From Ascidiaceihabitans sp023955215 (lineage in GTDB: Bacteria > Pseudomonadota > Alphaproteobacteria > Rhodobacterales > Rhodobacteraceae), in the NCBI GenBank assembly GCA_943788345.1, contig CALSPX010000008.1, forward strand, positions 1-64,000: 64,000 nt of DNA, written 5' to 3'. Position numbers and translations under genes: made by a program. The notes under the pieces are model-generated. The model ran no database searches, was not told where the DNA came from, and was given only the letters and a program-made list of their open reading frames with translations. This document shows, one piece after another, positions 28,673 to 37,396 of the stretch (position 1 is its first letter; each line of letters starts with the position of its first letter).

Positions 28673-29953
28673 ATGCCAATCGAAATTCTCATGCCCGCGC
28701 TCTCACCAACCATGGAAGAAGGCACGCTTTCCAAATGGTTGGTCAAAGAAGGTGACACTGTATCTTCTGGCGATCTACTTGCGGAAATCGAAACCGATAA
28801 GGCGACGATGGAATTTGAAGCCGTTGATGAAGGCGTCATCGGCAAGATCATGGTCGCTGAGGGCACCGAAGGCGTTAAAGTAAACGCCGTCATCGCGGTT
28901 CTTCTGGAAGACGGCGAAAGCGCTGGTGACATCTCTGCATCAGCCGCTGCTCCAGCCGCCGCACCTGCACCAGTGGCACAAGCCGCAGCACCAGCGGTCG
29001 TTGCCCCAACACCTGCGCCTGCCGCACCGGCAGCCAAAGACGGCAATCGCGTATTCGCCTCACCTTTGGCCCGCCGCATCGCAGCAGACAAAGGCGTTGA
29101 CCTGACAACCATGACCGGCTCTGGCCCACGTGGTCGCATCGTCAAAGCCGACGTTGAAGGCGCAAGTGCCGCACCAGCAGCCGTTTCTGCCGCAGCACCA
29201 ACAGCCGCTGCAATGCCAACAAGCGCATCAGCAGATGCCGTTGCCAAAATGTACGCAGATCGCGAATACACCGAAATCCCATTGAACGGCATGCGCAAAG
29301 TTATCGCGGCACGCCTGACAGAAGCCAAACAAACTGTGCCACACTTCTACCTGCGCCGTGACATCAACCTTGATGCGCTGCTCTCGTTCCGTGGTGAGTT
29401 GAACAAGCAGCTTGCTGCACGTGACGTTAAACTTTCGATCAATGATTTCATCATCAAAGCCTGTGCTTTGGCGCTGCAATCTGTGCCTGACGCAAATGCG
29501 GTTTGGGCTGGTGATCGTGTGTTCAACCTCAAGCCATCAGACGTTGCAGTGGCTGTGGCCATCGAGGGTGGCTTGTTCACTCCGGTTCTTAAAGACGCTG
29601 AAGTTAAATCACTTTCTGTACTTTCCGCAGAAATGAAAGACCTCGCAACACGCGCCAAAGATCGCAAACTTGCCCCACATGAGTACCAAGGTGGTAGCTT
29701 TGCTATCTCCAACTTGGGCATGTTCGGCATCGACAACTTTGATGCGGTTATCAACCCACCACATGGCGCAATCTTGGCCGTTGGTGCGGGCAAGAAGAAA
29801 GCCATTGTTGGACCGGATGGCGACCTGATGGTTGCAACCGTGATGTCCGTGACACTGTCTGTTGATCACCGTGTGATCGATGGGGCCTTGGGTGCGCTAT
29901 TGCTGAACGCAATTGTCGACAACCTTGAAAACCCAATGGGCATGTTGGCCTAA
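28673..29953 (+). CDS. pdhC: dihydrolipoyllysine acetyltransferase (E2) of pyruvate dehydrogenase
   Basis: Core subunit that passes acetyl groups to CoA. Its 426 residues hold a single lipoyl domain (1-80), an Ala/Pro-rich linker, a peripheral subunit-binding domain (about 122-160, FASPLARRIAADKGVDL and GSGPRGRIVKADV), a second linker and the catalytic domain ending with SVDHRVIDGALGA, whose His and Asp are the acetyltransferase residues. It follows pdhB after 12 bases, behind GGAGT. A strong terminator follows, so lpdA is not part of this operon. Confidence 0.98.
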   Translation: MPIEILMPALSPTMEEGTLSKWLVKEGDTVSSGDLLAEIETDKATMEFEAVDEGVIGKIMVAEGTEGVKVNAVIAVLLEDGESAGDISASAAAPAAAPAPVAQAAAPAVVAPTPAPAAPAAKDGNRVFASPLARRIAADKGVDLTTMTGSGPRGRIVKADVEGASAAPAAVSAAAPTAAAMPTSASADAVAKMYADREYTEIPLNGMRKVIAARLTEAKQTVPHFYLRRDINLDALLSFRGELNKQLAARDVKLSINDFIIKACALALQSVPDANAVWAGDRVFNLKPSDVAVAVAIEGGLFTPVLKDAEVKSLSVLSAEMKDLATRAKDRKLAPHEYQGGSFAISNLGMFGIDNFDAVINPPHGAILAVGAGKKKAIVGPDGDLMVATVMSVTLSVDHRVIDGALGALLLNAIVDNLENPMGMLA

Positions 29954-29955
29954 AC

Positions 29956-29993
29956 AAAAAGGCGCGGCAGGGATGACCTGCCGCGCCTTTTCT
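29956..29993 (+). terminator. intrinsic terminator of the pdh operon
   Basis: A stem of about 14 bp (AAAGGCGCGGCAGG with CCTGCCGCGCCTTT) with a short loop and a trailing TTTTCTTT, starting three bases after the pdhC stop. Confidence 0.92.
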
Positions 29994-30010
29994 TTAAGAT
30001 TACCAGTTGA

Positions 30011-30823
30011 TTACTTCGCGTCTGGACCCAGCATGTGGTTCATTGACACCGCCGGTTGATCACAACCCGCCTCGCCCACAATCTTCGCCGGAATACCTGC
30101 GACTGTCTTGCACGCAGGCACGTCCTGCAACACCACAGAACCCGCAGCGATACGACTACAGTCGCCCACAGTGATGTTGCCCAGCACCTTGGCACCCGCC
30201 CCGATCAATACACCATTGCCGATCTTAGGATGACGATCTTCTTCTTCCTTGCCGGTACCACCAAGGGTGACAGAGTGCAGCATGGACACGTTGTCCCCCA
30301 CCACAGCCGTTTCGCCAATGACGATAGAGTGCGCGTGGTCAATCATGATCCCACGGCCAATACGGGCGGCTGGGTGAATATCAACGCCAAAGATTTCAGA
30401 CACACGCATCTGAAAGAAATACGCCAGATCATGATGACCTTGGGTCCACAAATAGTGGCCAACGCGGTAGGCTTGGATCGCCTGATAGCCTTTGAAATAA
30501 AGGATCGGCTGCAAAAGACGGTGGCAGGCTGGATCGCGTTCAAAGATCGCAACCAAATCCGCACGTGACGCCGCAACCAATGCAGGTTCAGCCGCATAGG
30601 CTTCTTCCACGATTTCGCGCACCACAACCATCGACATCTCGTTGGACGCCAATTTGGCCGCAACGCGATAAGACAGCGCTTTTTCAAGCGATTTGTGGTG
30701 CAAGATACAGGCGTGAACAAAACCACCAACCAAGGGTTCGTCCAAAACGGCCTGACGGGCTTCATCTTGGATTTGTTCCCATACTGGGTCGATAGATTGA
30801 ATGTTCGTGCGTACGTCAGCCAT
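30011..30823 (-). CDS. cysE: serine O-acetyltransferase
   Basis: Acetylates L-serine with acetyl-CoA, the first step of cysteine synthesis. From MADVRTNIQSIDPVWEQ (ATG 30823) it has 270 residues: a helical N-terminal domain, then left-handed beta-helix hexapeptide repeats (about 160-245) with the catalytic DVHPAARIG-type segment (here DIHPAARIGRGIMIDHAHS) and GGTGKEEEDRHPKIGNGV. The C-terminal tail ends in MLGPDAK rather than the usual terminal isoleucine that docks the sulfhydrylase. It flanks the GTA remnant, an arrangement I recall from other roseobacters. Confidence 0.96.
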   Translation of the reverse strand: MADVRTNIQSIDPVWEQIQDEARQAVLDEPLVGGFVHACILHHKSLEKALSYRVAAKLASNEMSMVVVREIVEEAYAAEPALVAASRADLVAIFERDPACHRLLQPILYFKGYQAIQAYRVGHYLWTQGHHDLAYFFQMRVSEIFGVDIHPAARIGRGIMIDHAHSIVIGETAVVGDNVSMLHSVTLGGTGKEEEDRHPKIGNGVLIGAGAKVLGNITVGDCSRIAAGSVVLQDVPACKTVAGIPAKIVGEAGCDQPAVSMNHMLGPDAK

Positions 30824-30946
30824 GGTCAAAGCCTTTTTAGGTTCTCGCTTAGAATAGCCATGTAAGACCTAAATTGCCAAACGCAAAGCTGTGATGAGCA
30901 CTATTGCGAAATTGAATGGCCAAAATTCGCACTATTCTGCGCGTGA

Positions 30947-31228
30947 TTACATACGCCGCGCCATCAGTTGTAGCAAAACCAGCTCCAAACAGGCGCAATA
31001 ATCCATATCGTCCAGCGCCGGCTCAATCGCCAAGGCATGTTTGCGCGCTGCGGCGGCTAATGTACCGTCACCCAAACAGGGATGAACCTGTCCAAACCGA
31101 CGCCGATACCGATCCCCAAAATCCGCAGCTTGCAGCATACCCGCTGCAAGCTCCATACGCTGTGCATATGGTGCAGCCAGTAATGCGCGTGCGGCCATTG
31201 TCAGGTCAGTGACCAAAACGGGCCGCAT
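30947..31228 (-). CDS. small conserved protein following the GTA remnant
   Basis: A 93-residue cytosolic protein of unknown function, start MRPVLVTDLTMAARALLAAP. It has an Ala/Leu-rich helical first half, a basic middle (DRYRRRFGQVHP) and a DDMDYCACLELVLLQLM end. ATG 31228 overlaps the stop of the GTA chimera by one base (TAATG), so it is translationally coupled and probably belonged to the original GTA-end operon. I recall similar short proteins in Rhodobacterales but cannot name a role. Confidence 0.7.
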   Translation of the reverse strand: MRPVLVTDLTMAARALLAAPYAQRMELAAGMLQAADFGDRYRRRFGQVHPCLGDGTLAAAARKHALAIEPALDDMDYCACLELVLLQLMARRM

Positions 31229-33252
31229 TACGCCGCGACAACCGTTCGCGCTGCAAGTCCAGCACCAAACCGCGCCGACAACTGTGCAACTTCAACCGCA
31301 TAAGGCCCGAAAATCCCATCAACTGCGCGCATTGCAACCGTATAGTTCCAGACCGAGGTGCCAACCATAACCTCACGTTTCAACTGCCCTTCCACCTTGA
31401 CTTGAATGCAATAACTTTCAGTTTCCTCGTTCAGTGGTACGTCAGGCAACGACCAATCATCCCCGTCCATTCGCGTGCGTCTGATCCAACTGAACTGATG
31501 GTCAGCCACACCATCTTTGCGTAAATGTACAGGTGCATATGGCCGCAATCCGATCCCATCAAAAGAATGCGCCTGTGCGGCATAGGATGGATCATCATAA
31601 GGTCTGTTTGCAGGCCCAATCAGGAAATTCTGTTCAATGTTGCGCAGGTTAGCTGGGAAGTTGATCTGCTCAGGCGTGCCGTTCATCAGCACAAACCACG
31701 ATCCCGCAGGCCACGCATCAGGGATCAACGCATCCGACCCCAGCTGCCCACGCAATCTTGTACTCAATGCAAAAGTTCCAGCACCTATCAGCTCAGCATC
31801 CTGAAACTGGAACATTTCCCAATTGCCGCTTGTTCCATCCCCAATTGCAGCCAGATTTGCGCCACTTAACAAGGCCTCTTGGGTCACCGAAGACAGCGCA
31901 CTAAAGTCCAACTTAACGTCAAGCGATCCGCCCCGATCCACCAGCCCAGCGCTGGCGCGGGGCAATTCATTCAGCGTCATCCCAATGATCGAACGTGCGG
32001 ACACAATATCGCTCAGCGCATAATTCTCCTGCGTCGAAGATCGATAAACCGCGATATCCCCGGGCCAAGTGCTTGCTGACACCGCCAAATATGGGGCATG
32101 GGGTGCGTCCTCTTGTTGGATCAAGGGCAGGTCCATGAACAATGGGACAACGGGGACAGGCGCGATAAAAGCTTCAACCCGCGCCAATTCGTCCGCAATC
32201 TCGGATGGCTCATAAACAGATGGATCAATGCGAACAGCCTCAACCAACTGTGATGCACCATGCTCAATACGATCCACCCGAAACAGGCCCCCGCCCTCGT
32301 TCCCACCTGCGGGCAACTCAACAATATCACCCGCGCCGATCCCAATCTGTGAGGGTGGCAACGACATCCGGATCATATCGCGCGATGTCGTGGATTCCGC
32401 CAACCATCGCTCGGCCACCTGACGCCCTTCAGCAGAGGTTAGGGAGATAGGCAGTTGAGAAGCGGACACCGTATGTGTAGCATTATCAGGCCTAACCGCC
32501 TCTTCATGGGCATTCTCGTAATTGGCGTCTGCTTTCACAAATCCAAGGCGCACACGTCCGGCAAGTTCTGCCTCTGCCTCGCGGCTTTGTTCAAGGCTGC
32601 CACCATCATCTGCGCCCAGCGCAAAGTAATTGGGGTCAATAGCAACAGCATCCTCTCCGTCACGCATACGAAACTTCAATTCACCATCGCGTTCAATCGC
32701 ATCAAACGCATAGCGCAACATTAAAGGCTGAAGTGAACTACGGGCATCTGCGACCTCAGTGCTGACATACCCGCGTACATAGCCATAAAGCCCAGACACA
32801 TCATGATGTATCATTCCTGCGCGTCGGCATATTTCGTCAACGACAGATGCCAGGGTACGCGCCCCCGTACGTCCATTGATCCAGTGACCCCGGGCATAAT
32901 TTATTCCATCACTCCACAATTCCCCATTGTTCGGAAATACAGGAAACGGGCGCGTGTCCCATGCCCAGACAAAGGCGCGTGTCTTACCCGCACCGCGACC
33001 ACCCATCACAACCCATGTGCGCCAGTCGTCCACGTCCTCGGGGGGCAACTGGTGTTCCATCGCCCAGAACTCGAATAAAAAAGGGAGAGCAATCAGCTCT
33101 CCCTCTTCCATCTCATTTAGAAACTTAGCCTGAACATCTGGCGGCGCGCAGGCGATCCAATTGGCACCCGATTTCAAATCGGGCTTTGCACAGGTCGAGG
33201 GCAAAGCCCGCGCCTTGGGCAATCCCAGCTTGTGTGCGTCTATATTCAGCAA
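31228..33252 (-). pseudogene. in-frame chimera: GTA large terminase N-terminus joined to GTA tail-tip (ORFG15-like) C-terminus
   Basis: Residues about 26-92 match the start of the GTA DNA-packaging ATPase (APPDVQAKFLNEMEEGEL, DWRTWVVMGGRGAGKTRA with Walker A at 84-91). The Walker B, nuclease and remaining ATPase parts are absent. Directly after the Walker A, FVWAWDTRPFPVFPNNGELW and everything to the stop match the C-terminal half of the about 1300-residue GTA tail-tip/host-specificity protein (phage-tail type domain, GIGAGDIVELPAGG and FGAGLAARTVV end). The join is near 32970-32980. All genes normally between (portal, protease, capsid, tail, tape measure, peptidase) are missing. ATG 33252 lies inside the upstream gene; TTG 33177 may be the native terminase start. 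This is a deletion or an assembly join. Confidence 0.85.
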
Positions 33253-33460
33253 GGTTGGTCTCCAATTTCTGGCAAAGAGCGATCTGACCCGTCAAATCAG
33301 CCGCCACACGTTTTACATCTGTTGCCTTCACATCCTCCCCAGCGGCGGCTTGTTTTTCCAAGCTCTCAAACCGAAGCCGCAACGTGCGAATGGTCTCAAT
33401 GACCGAGGCCAGCAATTCCTGCGTGCTGGCCAAATCTTCATCTGGGTTTATCAATGTCAT
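33125..33460 (-). CDS. GTA small terminase-like protein (ORFG1)
   Basis: A 111-residue mostly helical protein (TQELLASVIETIRTLRLRFE, then QIALCQKLETNLAEYRRTQ), the length and position of ORFG1, the small terminase of the Rhodobacter capsulatus gene transfer agent. Its 3' end overlaps the start of the terminase frame, as usual in GTA clusters. It appears intact. With the packaging ATPase truncated it can have no packaging partner here. Recognition rests on synteny and general character more than on a strong motif. Confidence 0.7.
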   Translation of the reverse strand: MTLINPDEDLASTQELLASVIETIRTLRLRFESLEKQAAAGEDVKATDVKRVAADLTGQIALCQKLETNLAEYRRTQAGIAQGAGFALDLCKARFEIGCQLDRLRAARCSG

Positions 33461-33475
33461 AGGGCTGGTTTACCT

Positions 33476-33503
33476 CTCATGTGTATGATCTGCTCCACAT
33501 GAG
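33476..33503. repeat. 8-bp perfect inverted repeat in the GTA promoter region
   Basis: CTCATGTG and CACATGAG separated by 12 bases, 16 bases upstream of the ORFG1 start. It could be a regulator site for GTA transcription or a leader hairpin. It matches no motif I know with certainty. Confidence 0.45.
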
Positions 33504-33518
33504 AAAAATGAAAAAACG

Positions 33519-33682
33519 GCGCGTCAGGAATACCCCAACGGCCGCTTACCCACTTCTTCTAGCTTGACACAACTGATACGTAAGACCGTTCGCAAAGTCA
33601 AGCGAAATCACTTTGAGCGCATGGCCTAACCGTACGGTATGATTAACAAATTCTTAATTTTGGGGTATTGGGAATGACGCGC
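33519..33682. repeat. long imperfect inverted repeat between mltG and the GTA remnant
   Basis: The left arm (33519-33538) contains GCGCGTCA and AATACCCCAA. The right arm (33660-33682) is its complement, TTGGGGTATT and TGACGCGC, with a few extra bases between the blocks. The arms enclose about 120 bases with no gene. No target-site duplication is evident. It could be a remnant of a small mobile element or a transcript fold. The 274-base gap 33461-33734 holds nothing else I can name except a weak hairpin with a T-run (minus strand, about 33511-33545). Confidence 0.4.
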
Positions 33683-33734
33683 GGGCAGATTGGAAACGGG
33701 GCAAAAGTGTCTATCCACCTCAGCCCCGCTTTGA

Positions 33735-34899
33735 TCAATTCCCCTCAGCCGCTTTCTTCTCAGCTTCAATCTTACGCCATTTGGCGACGTTGCGATTGTG
33801 CTCTTCCAGCGTGACTGCAAAGGCGTGGCCCCCGGTGCCGTCTGCGACGAAGAAGATATAAGGCGTTTCGTCAGGATTGGCTGCAGCAAGCAAGCTGGCG
33901 CGGCCAGGGTTGGCGATTGGCGTTGGTGGCAACGCAGGGATCACATAGGTGTTCCACGGTGTCTCAGCGCGCAGTTCAGAGCGGCGCAGGCCACGGCCCA
34001 AGATGCCCTCGCCCTTTGTGATCCCATAGATCACAGTCGGGTCGGTTTGCAGGCGCATGTTCTTGTTCAAACGGTTCACAAAGACGCTGGCGACCTGTTC
34101 ACGTTCACGCGCCACGCCAGTCTCTTTTTCGATCAACGACGCAAGGATCAGCAATTCCTCAGGGCTATCAACCGGAACCGCGCTGTTGCGCCCTTCCCAT
34201 GCATCGGCAATCCACCGTGCCTGTTGATCCTGCATACGCGCCAATAGGCCCGCACGCTCATCACCCGGTTTCACTTCATAGCTGTCTGGACCCAATGTGC
34301 CCTCGGCCGGGACCTCAGCCACTTCGCCCTTTCAAGACATCCATGCTTTTGAGGCTGTTCACAACCTGCCAGCTGGTCACGCCCTCAGCCAATGCCACGC
34401 GGAAACGTGTGTCGGCTTTGTCTTTGACGGCTGCATAGGCGCTTGGGGCTTCATCCGTTGCAGGGTTGAACTGTACCTTTTCAACGTAACGACCCGTTGC
34501 TGGATCAAGTTCGCGCACTTGCACGCCAACACGGTTGATCCCGATACGGTACACAACTTCGGTGCCACAAGTGCTTGCGCCGCCTTTGGTGACCAGATCA
34601 ACGATCTGTTCCATAGACGCGCCGCCCTCAACCAAATAGCTGCCTGCCTTCAATGAACTTGTCTTATCAGCGTAATCGGCACCCACACGGAACATCCCAG
34701 CAGAGGACACAGCCCCTTGCTCAGCCAAATCAACGCTAACGCGCTTCATGTTTGATCCACGATCCACTTGCAGGCAGATCGCCTGATCCAGTGGACCTGC
34801 AGTCGTGTATTGGGTTTTGCCCCATGCTATTAGGCCACCCAGCAAGAACAGGGCAACCACCAAGAATGTTACTGCGTTAGACGCAATATTTCGCCACAT
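33735..34899 (-). CDS. mltG: endolytic transglycosylase MltG, frameshifted near 34328
   Basis: Inner-membrane enzyme that cleaves nascent peptidoglycan. One N-terminal helix (FLVVALFLLGGLIAW) precedes a LysM-like and YceG domain. The first frame ends in VLKGRSG; the second continues AEVPAEGTLGPDSYEV. Removing one C of the CCC run at 34327-34329 gives VLKGEVAEVPAEG and a 387-residue protein of normal length. The catalytic region LASLIEKETGVAREREQVASVF with its glutamate and GRASLLAAANP are intact in the second frame. The ATG overlaps the fabF stop, the usual fabF-mltG arrangement. Confidence 0.93.
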
Positions 34900-36158
34900 C
34901 AGTCGACTTTCCCGAAGATAACAGAAGCGTTTGTGCCGCCAAAGCCAAAGGAGTTGGACAAGGCGACCTTAACTTCACGCTCGACCTTTTTGTTGGCCGC
35001 TAGATCGATCTTGGTCTCAACCGCTGGGTTGTCCAAGTTGATCGTTGGTGGGCAAACAGAGTCGCGGATAGCAAGAACGCTAAAGATCGCTTCGATCGCG
35101 CCAGCCGCACCCAACAAGTGACCTGTTGAGGACTTGGTGGAAGACATGGTCACGTTTTCCGCGTGATCGCCCAACATACGCTCAACTGCGCCCAACTCGA
35201 TGGTGTCAGCCATCGTGGAGGTGCCGTGTGCGTTGATATAGTCGATATCTGATGGTTCTAGGCCCGCATTGCGCAATGCGGCGCGCATGGAACGTTCGCC
35301 GCCCTCACCGGTCTCTGATGGGGCTGTGATGTGGTAGGCATCGCCTGAAAGGCCGTAACCCAAAACTTCGGCATAGATTTTCGCGCCACGCGCTTTGGCG
35401 TGTTCGTATTCTTCAAGGATAACAACACCCGCACCTTCGCCCATGACGAAACCATCACGGTCAGCGTCATATGGACGGCTGGCTTTTTGCGGATCATCCG
35501 CGCCCTTAGTGGACAGCGCCTTACAGGCGTTGAAGCCCGCGATACCAATTTTACAAATCGCAGCTTCGGCACCACCAGCAACCATAACATCCGCATCACC
35601 AAACATGATCAAACGAGACGCATCGCCAATCGCGTGCGCACCAGTGGAACATGCGGTCACAACAGAGTGGTTCGGGCCTTTAAAGCCATATTTGATAGAC
35701 ACCTGGCCAGAGATCAGATTGATCAACGCACCTGGTACAAAGAACGGGCTGACGCGGCGTGGGCCTTTTTCTTCCATCAACACAGCTGTGTTGGCGATAG
35801 AGTTCAATCCACCGATACCGGAACCAATCAAAACGCCTGTGCGTTCTAGATCGTCGTTTTCTGTTGGCATCCAGCCAGAGTCTTCAACCGCTTGTTGGGC
35901 CGCAGCCAAACCGAATTGGATGAATGTATCTACTTTGCGCTGCTCTTTTGGCAACATGTAGGCGTCAGCGTTGAATGTACCGTCTGTGCCATCGCCCAAG
36001 GGAACTTCGCAAGCATACGTGGTGACAAGGCCCGTCGTGTCAAAACCAGTGATAGGTCCAGCGCCGGATTTGCCGTCAAGAATGCGGCTCCAGCTTTCTT
36101 CGACACCATCAGCCAACGGTGTGACCAAACCTAAACCTGTTACGACGACTCTGCGCAT
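34899..36158 (-). CDS. fabF: beta-ketoacyl-ACP synthase II
   Basis: Condensing enzyme of fatty-acid elongation. The 419 residues match the family length. The Cys-His-His triad is visible: SVVTACSTGAHAIGD, the His in NAHGTSTMADTIE, and the His in SSTKSSTGHLLGAAG. The C-terminal NSFGFGGTNASVIF is conserved. Start MRRVVVTGLGLVTPLAD at 36158. It is coupled to mltG by an ATGA-type overlap. acpP, fabG and fabD lie 5-7 kb away on the same strand, separated by ribosomal-protein and transporter genes. Confidence 0.98.
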   Translation of the reverse strand: MRRVVVTGLGLVTPLADGVEESWSRILDGKSGAGPITGFDTTGLVTTYACEVPLGDGTDGTFNADAYMLPKEQRKVDTFIQFGLAAAQQAVEDSGWMPTENDDLERTGVLIGSGIGGLNSIANTAVLMEEKGPRRVSPFFVPGALINLISGQVSIKYGFKGPNHSVVTACSTGAHAIGDASRLIMFGDADVMVAGGAEAAICKIGIAGFNACKALSTKGADDPQKASRPYDADRDGFVMGEGAGVVILEEYEHAKARGAKIYAEVLGYGLSGDAYHITAPSETGEGGERSMRAALRNAGLEPSDIDYINAHGTSTMADTIELGAVERMLGDHAENVTMSSTKSSTGHLLGAAGAIEAIFSVLAIRDSVCPPTINLDNPAVETKIDLAANKKVEREVKVALSNSFGFGGTNASVIFGKVD

Positions 36159-36322
36159 GTGCTCTGCCCCTTAAGAATTTGTTGCCTTGCTCATACCTTG
36201 GCTTGCCCCCTCAATTCAAGGGTAGGTTGGTGGGCCAAGGCAAGCTATTGCCCATTCTGGACCTTGATCCTGTCTGAGCCTGTGCTACCGATGAAATAAC
36301 AAACCTAAACAGGACAAACCTG

Positions 36323-37321
36323 ATGCGCTTTCCTACCCTTTCCAACAACGCAGCAGGTGCCTTGATGGCATTGGCCGCTTTCGCCGTGTTTTCCACCCAT
36401 GACGTGATCGTCAAGAAACTGGGGGCCACCTACTCCCCATTCCAAGTGGTGTTTATCACAGCCCTTCTTAGTTTTCCGATCCTCACACTTGTGATGATGA
36501 GTGATCAAAAGCCGGACACCATTCGCCCCAAACACCCCTACTGGATGACCATCCGCAGTATTGTTGGCGTGGCTGCAGCGCTTTGTGCGTTTTACGCGGT
36601 GACCGCCCTGCCGCTATCGCAATTTTACGCCTTCATCTTTGCCTCACCACTCATCATCACCATTCTGGCGATCCCGATGCTAGGCGAAGTGGTGCGGTTG
36701 CGCCGTGGACTGGCTATTATTGTAGGATTGATCGGGGTTCTGATCGTGATCCGCCCCGGATCTGCCGAATTCTCAATGGGCCACATCGCGGCCATCACGG
36801 CGGCCTGTGCGGGTGCATTCGTATCCATCATCACCCGCAAGATCGGCGCGGAAGAACGCGGCGTTGTGATGATGATCTATCCAATGATGTCCAACCTGTT
36901 CATCACGGCATTGTTGCTGCCCTTTGTTTACGTGCAAATCCCGTTGGCAGACCTTGGGCTGTTCGCCATTGATACGCTGCTGGTGCTGACGGCTATGTGG
37001 CTGCTTGTGGCCGCATATACGCGTACAGATGCGATTATCGTGGCACCGATGCAGTATTCGCAAATCATCTGGGCCACGCTGTTTGGTTTCTTCATCTTTT
37101 CTGAGACACCTGAATGGCAGACCTACTTGGGCACAGCCGTAATTGTCCTGTCTGGTATCTACATTCTGAAACGCGAAGCCACGAGCGATGCATCAGAGAA
37201 TACACCAGTGATGAAAACCCGCACACGCGCCGGCCACGTTATGTCGGTTCGTGTGGGGCACATGTTGCGCCGTCAGCGTCGCCGCGATGCACAGGCCGCT
37301 GAGGATGTGGCGAACAAGTAA
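36323..37321 (+). CDS. EamA/DMT-family transporter
   Basis: A 332-residue membrane protein with about ten hydrophobic segments in two EamA repeats (first repeat to about 140, second from about 150 to 280), then a basic cytosolic tail (VRVGHMLRRQRRRDAQAAED). The start MRFPTLSNNAAGALMALAAF follows AAACAGGACAAACCTG. DMT proteins export small metabolites; no substrate can be inferred. It is transcribed divergently from fabF and convergently to the phosphate permease. Confidence 0.88.
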   Translation: MRFPTLSNNAAGALMALAAFAVFSTHDVIVKKLGATYSPFQVVFITALLSFPILTLVMMSDQKPDTIRPKHPYWMTIRSIVGVAAALCAFYAVTALPLSQFYAFIFASPLIITILAIPMLGEVVRLRRGLAIIVGLIGVLIVIRPGSAEFSMGHIAAITAACAGAFVSIITRKIGAEERGVVMMIYPMMSNLFITALLLPFVYVQIPLADLGLFAIDTLLVLTAMWLLVAAYTRTDAIIVAPMQYSQIIWATLFGFFIFSETPEWQTYLGTAVIVLSGIYILKREATSDASENTPVMKTRTRAGHVMSVRVGHMLRRQRRRDAQAAEDVANK

Positions 37322-37336
37322 ACGCCTCCCAAACAA

Positions 37337-37380
37337 ACGAAAACGGGCAGCGGATCATGTGATCCCCTGCCCGTTTTGCA
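37337..37380. terminator. bidirectional intrinsic terminator between EamA and phosphate permease genes
   Basis: A long stem (AAAACGGGCAG with CTGCCCGTTTT) plus an inner GGATCA/TGATCC helix. A-rich on the left and T-rich on the right, so it can stop transcription from both convergent genes. Confidence 0.88.
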
Positions 37381-37396
37381 TTTCAGCCTAAGGTGA

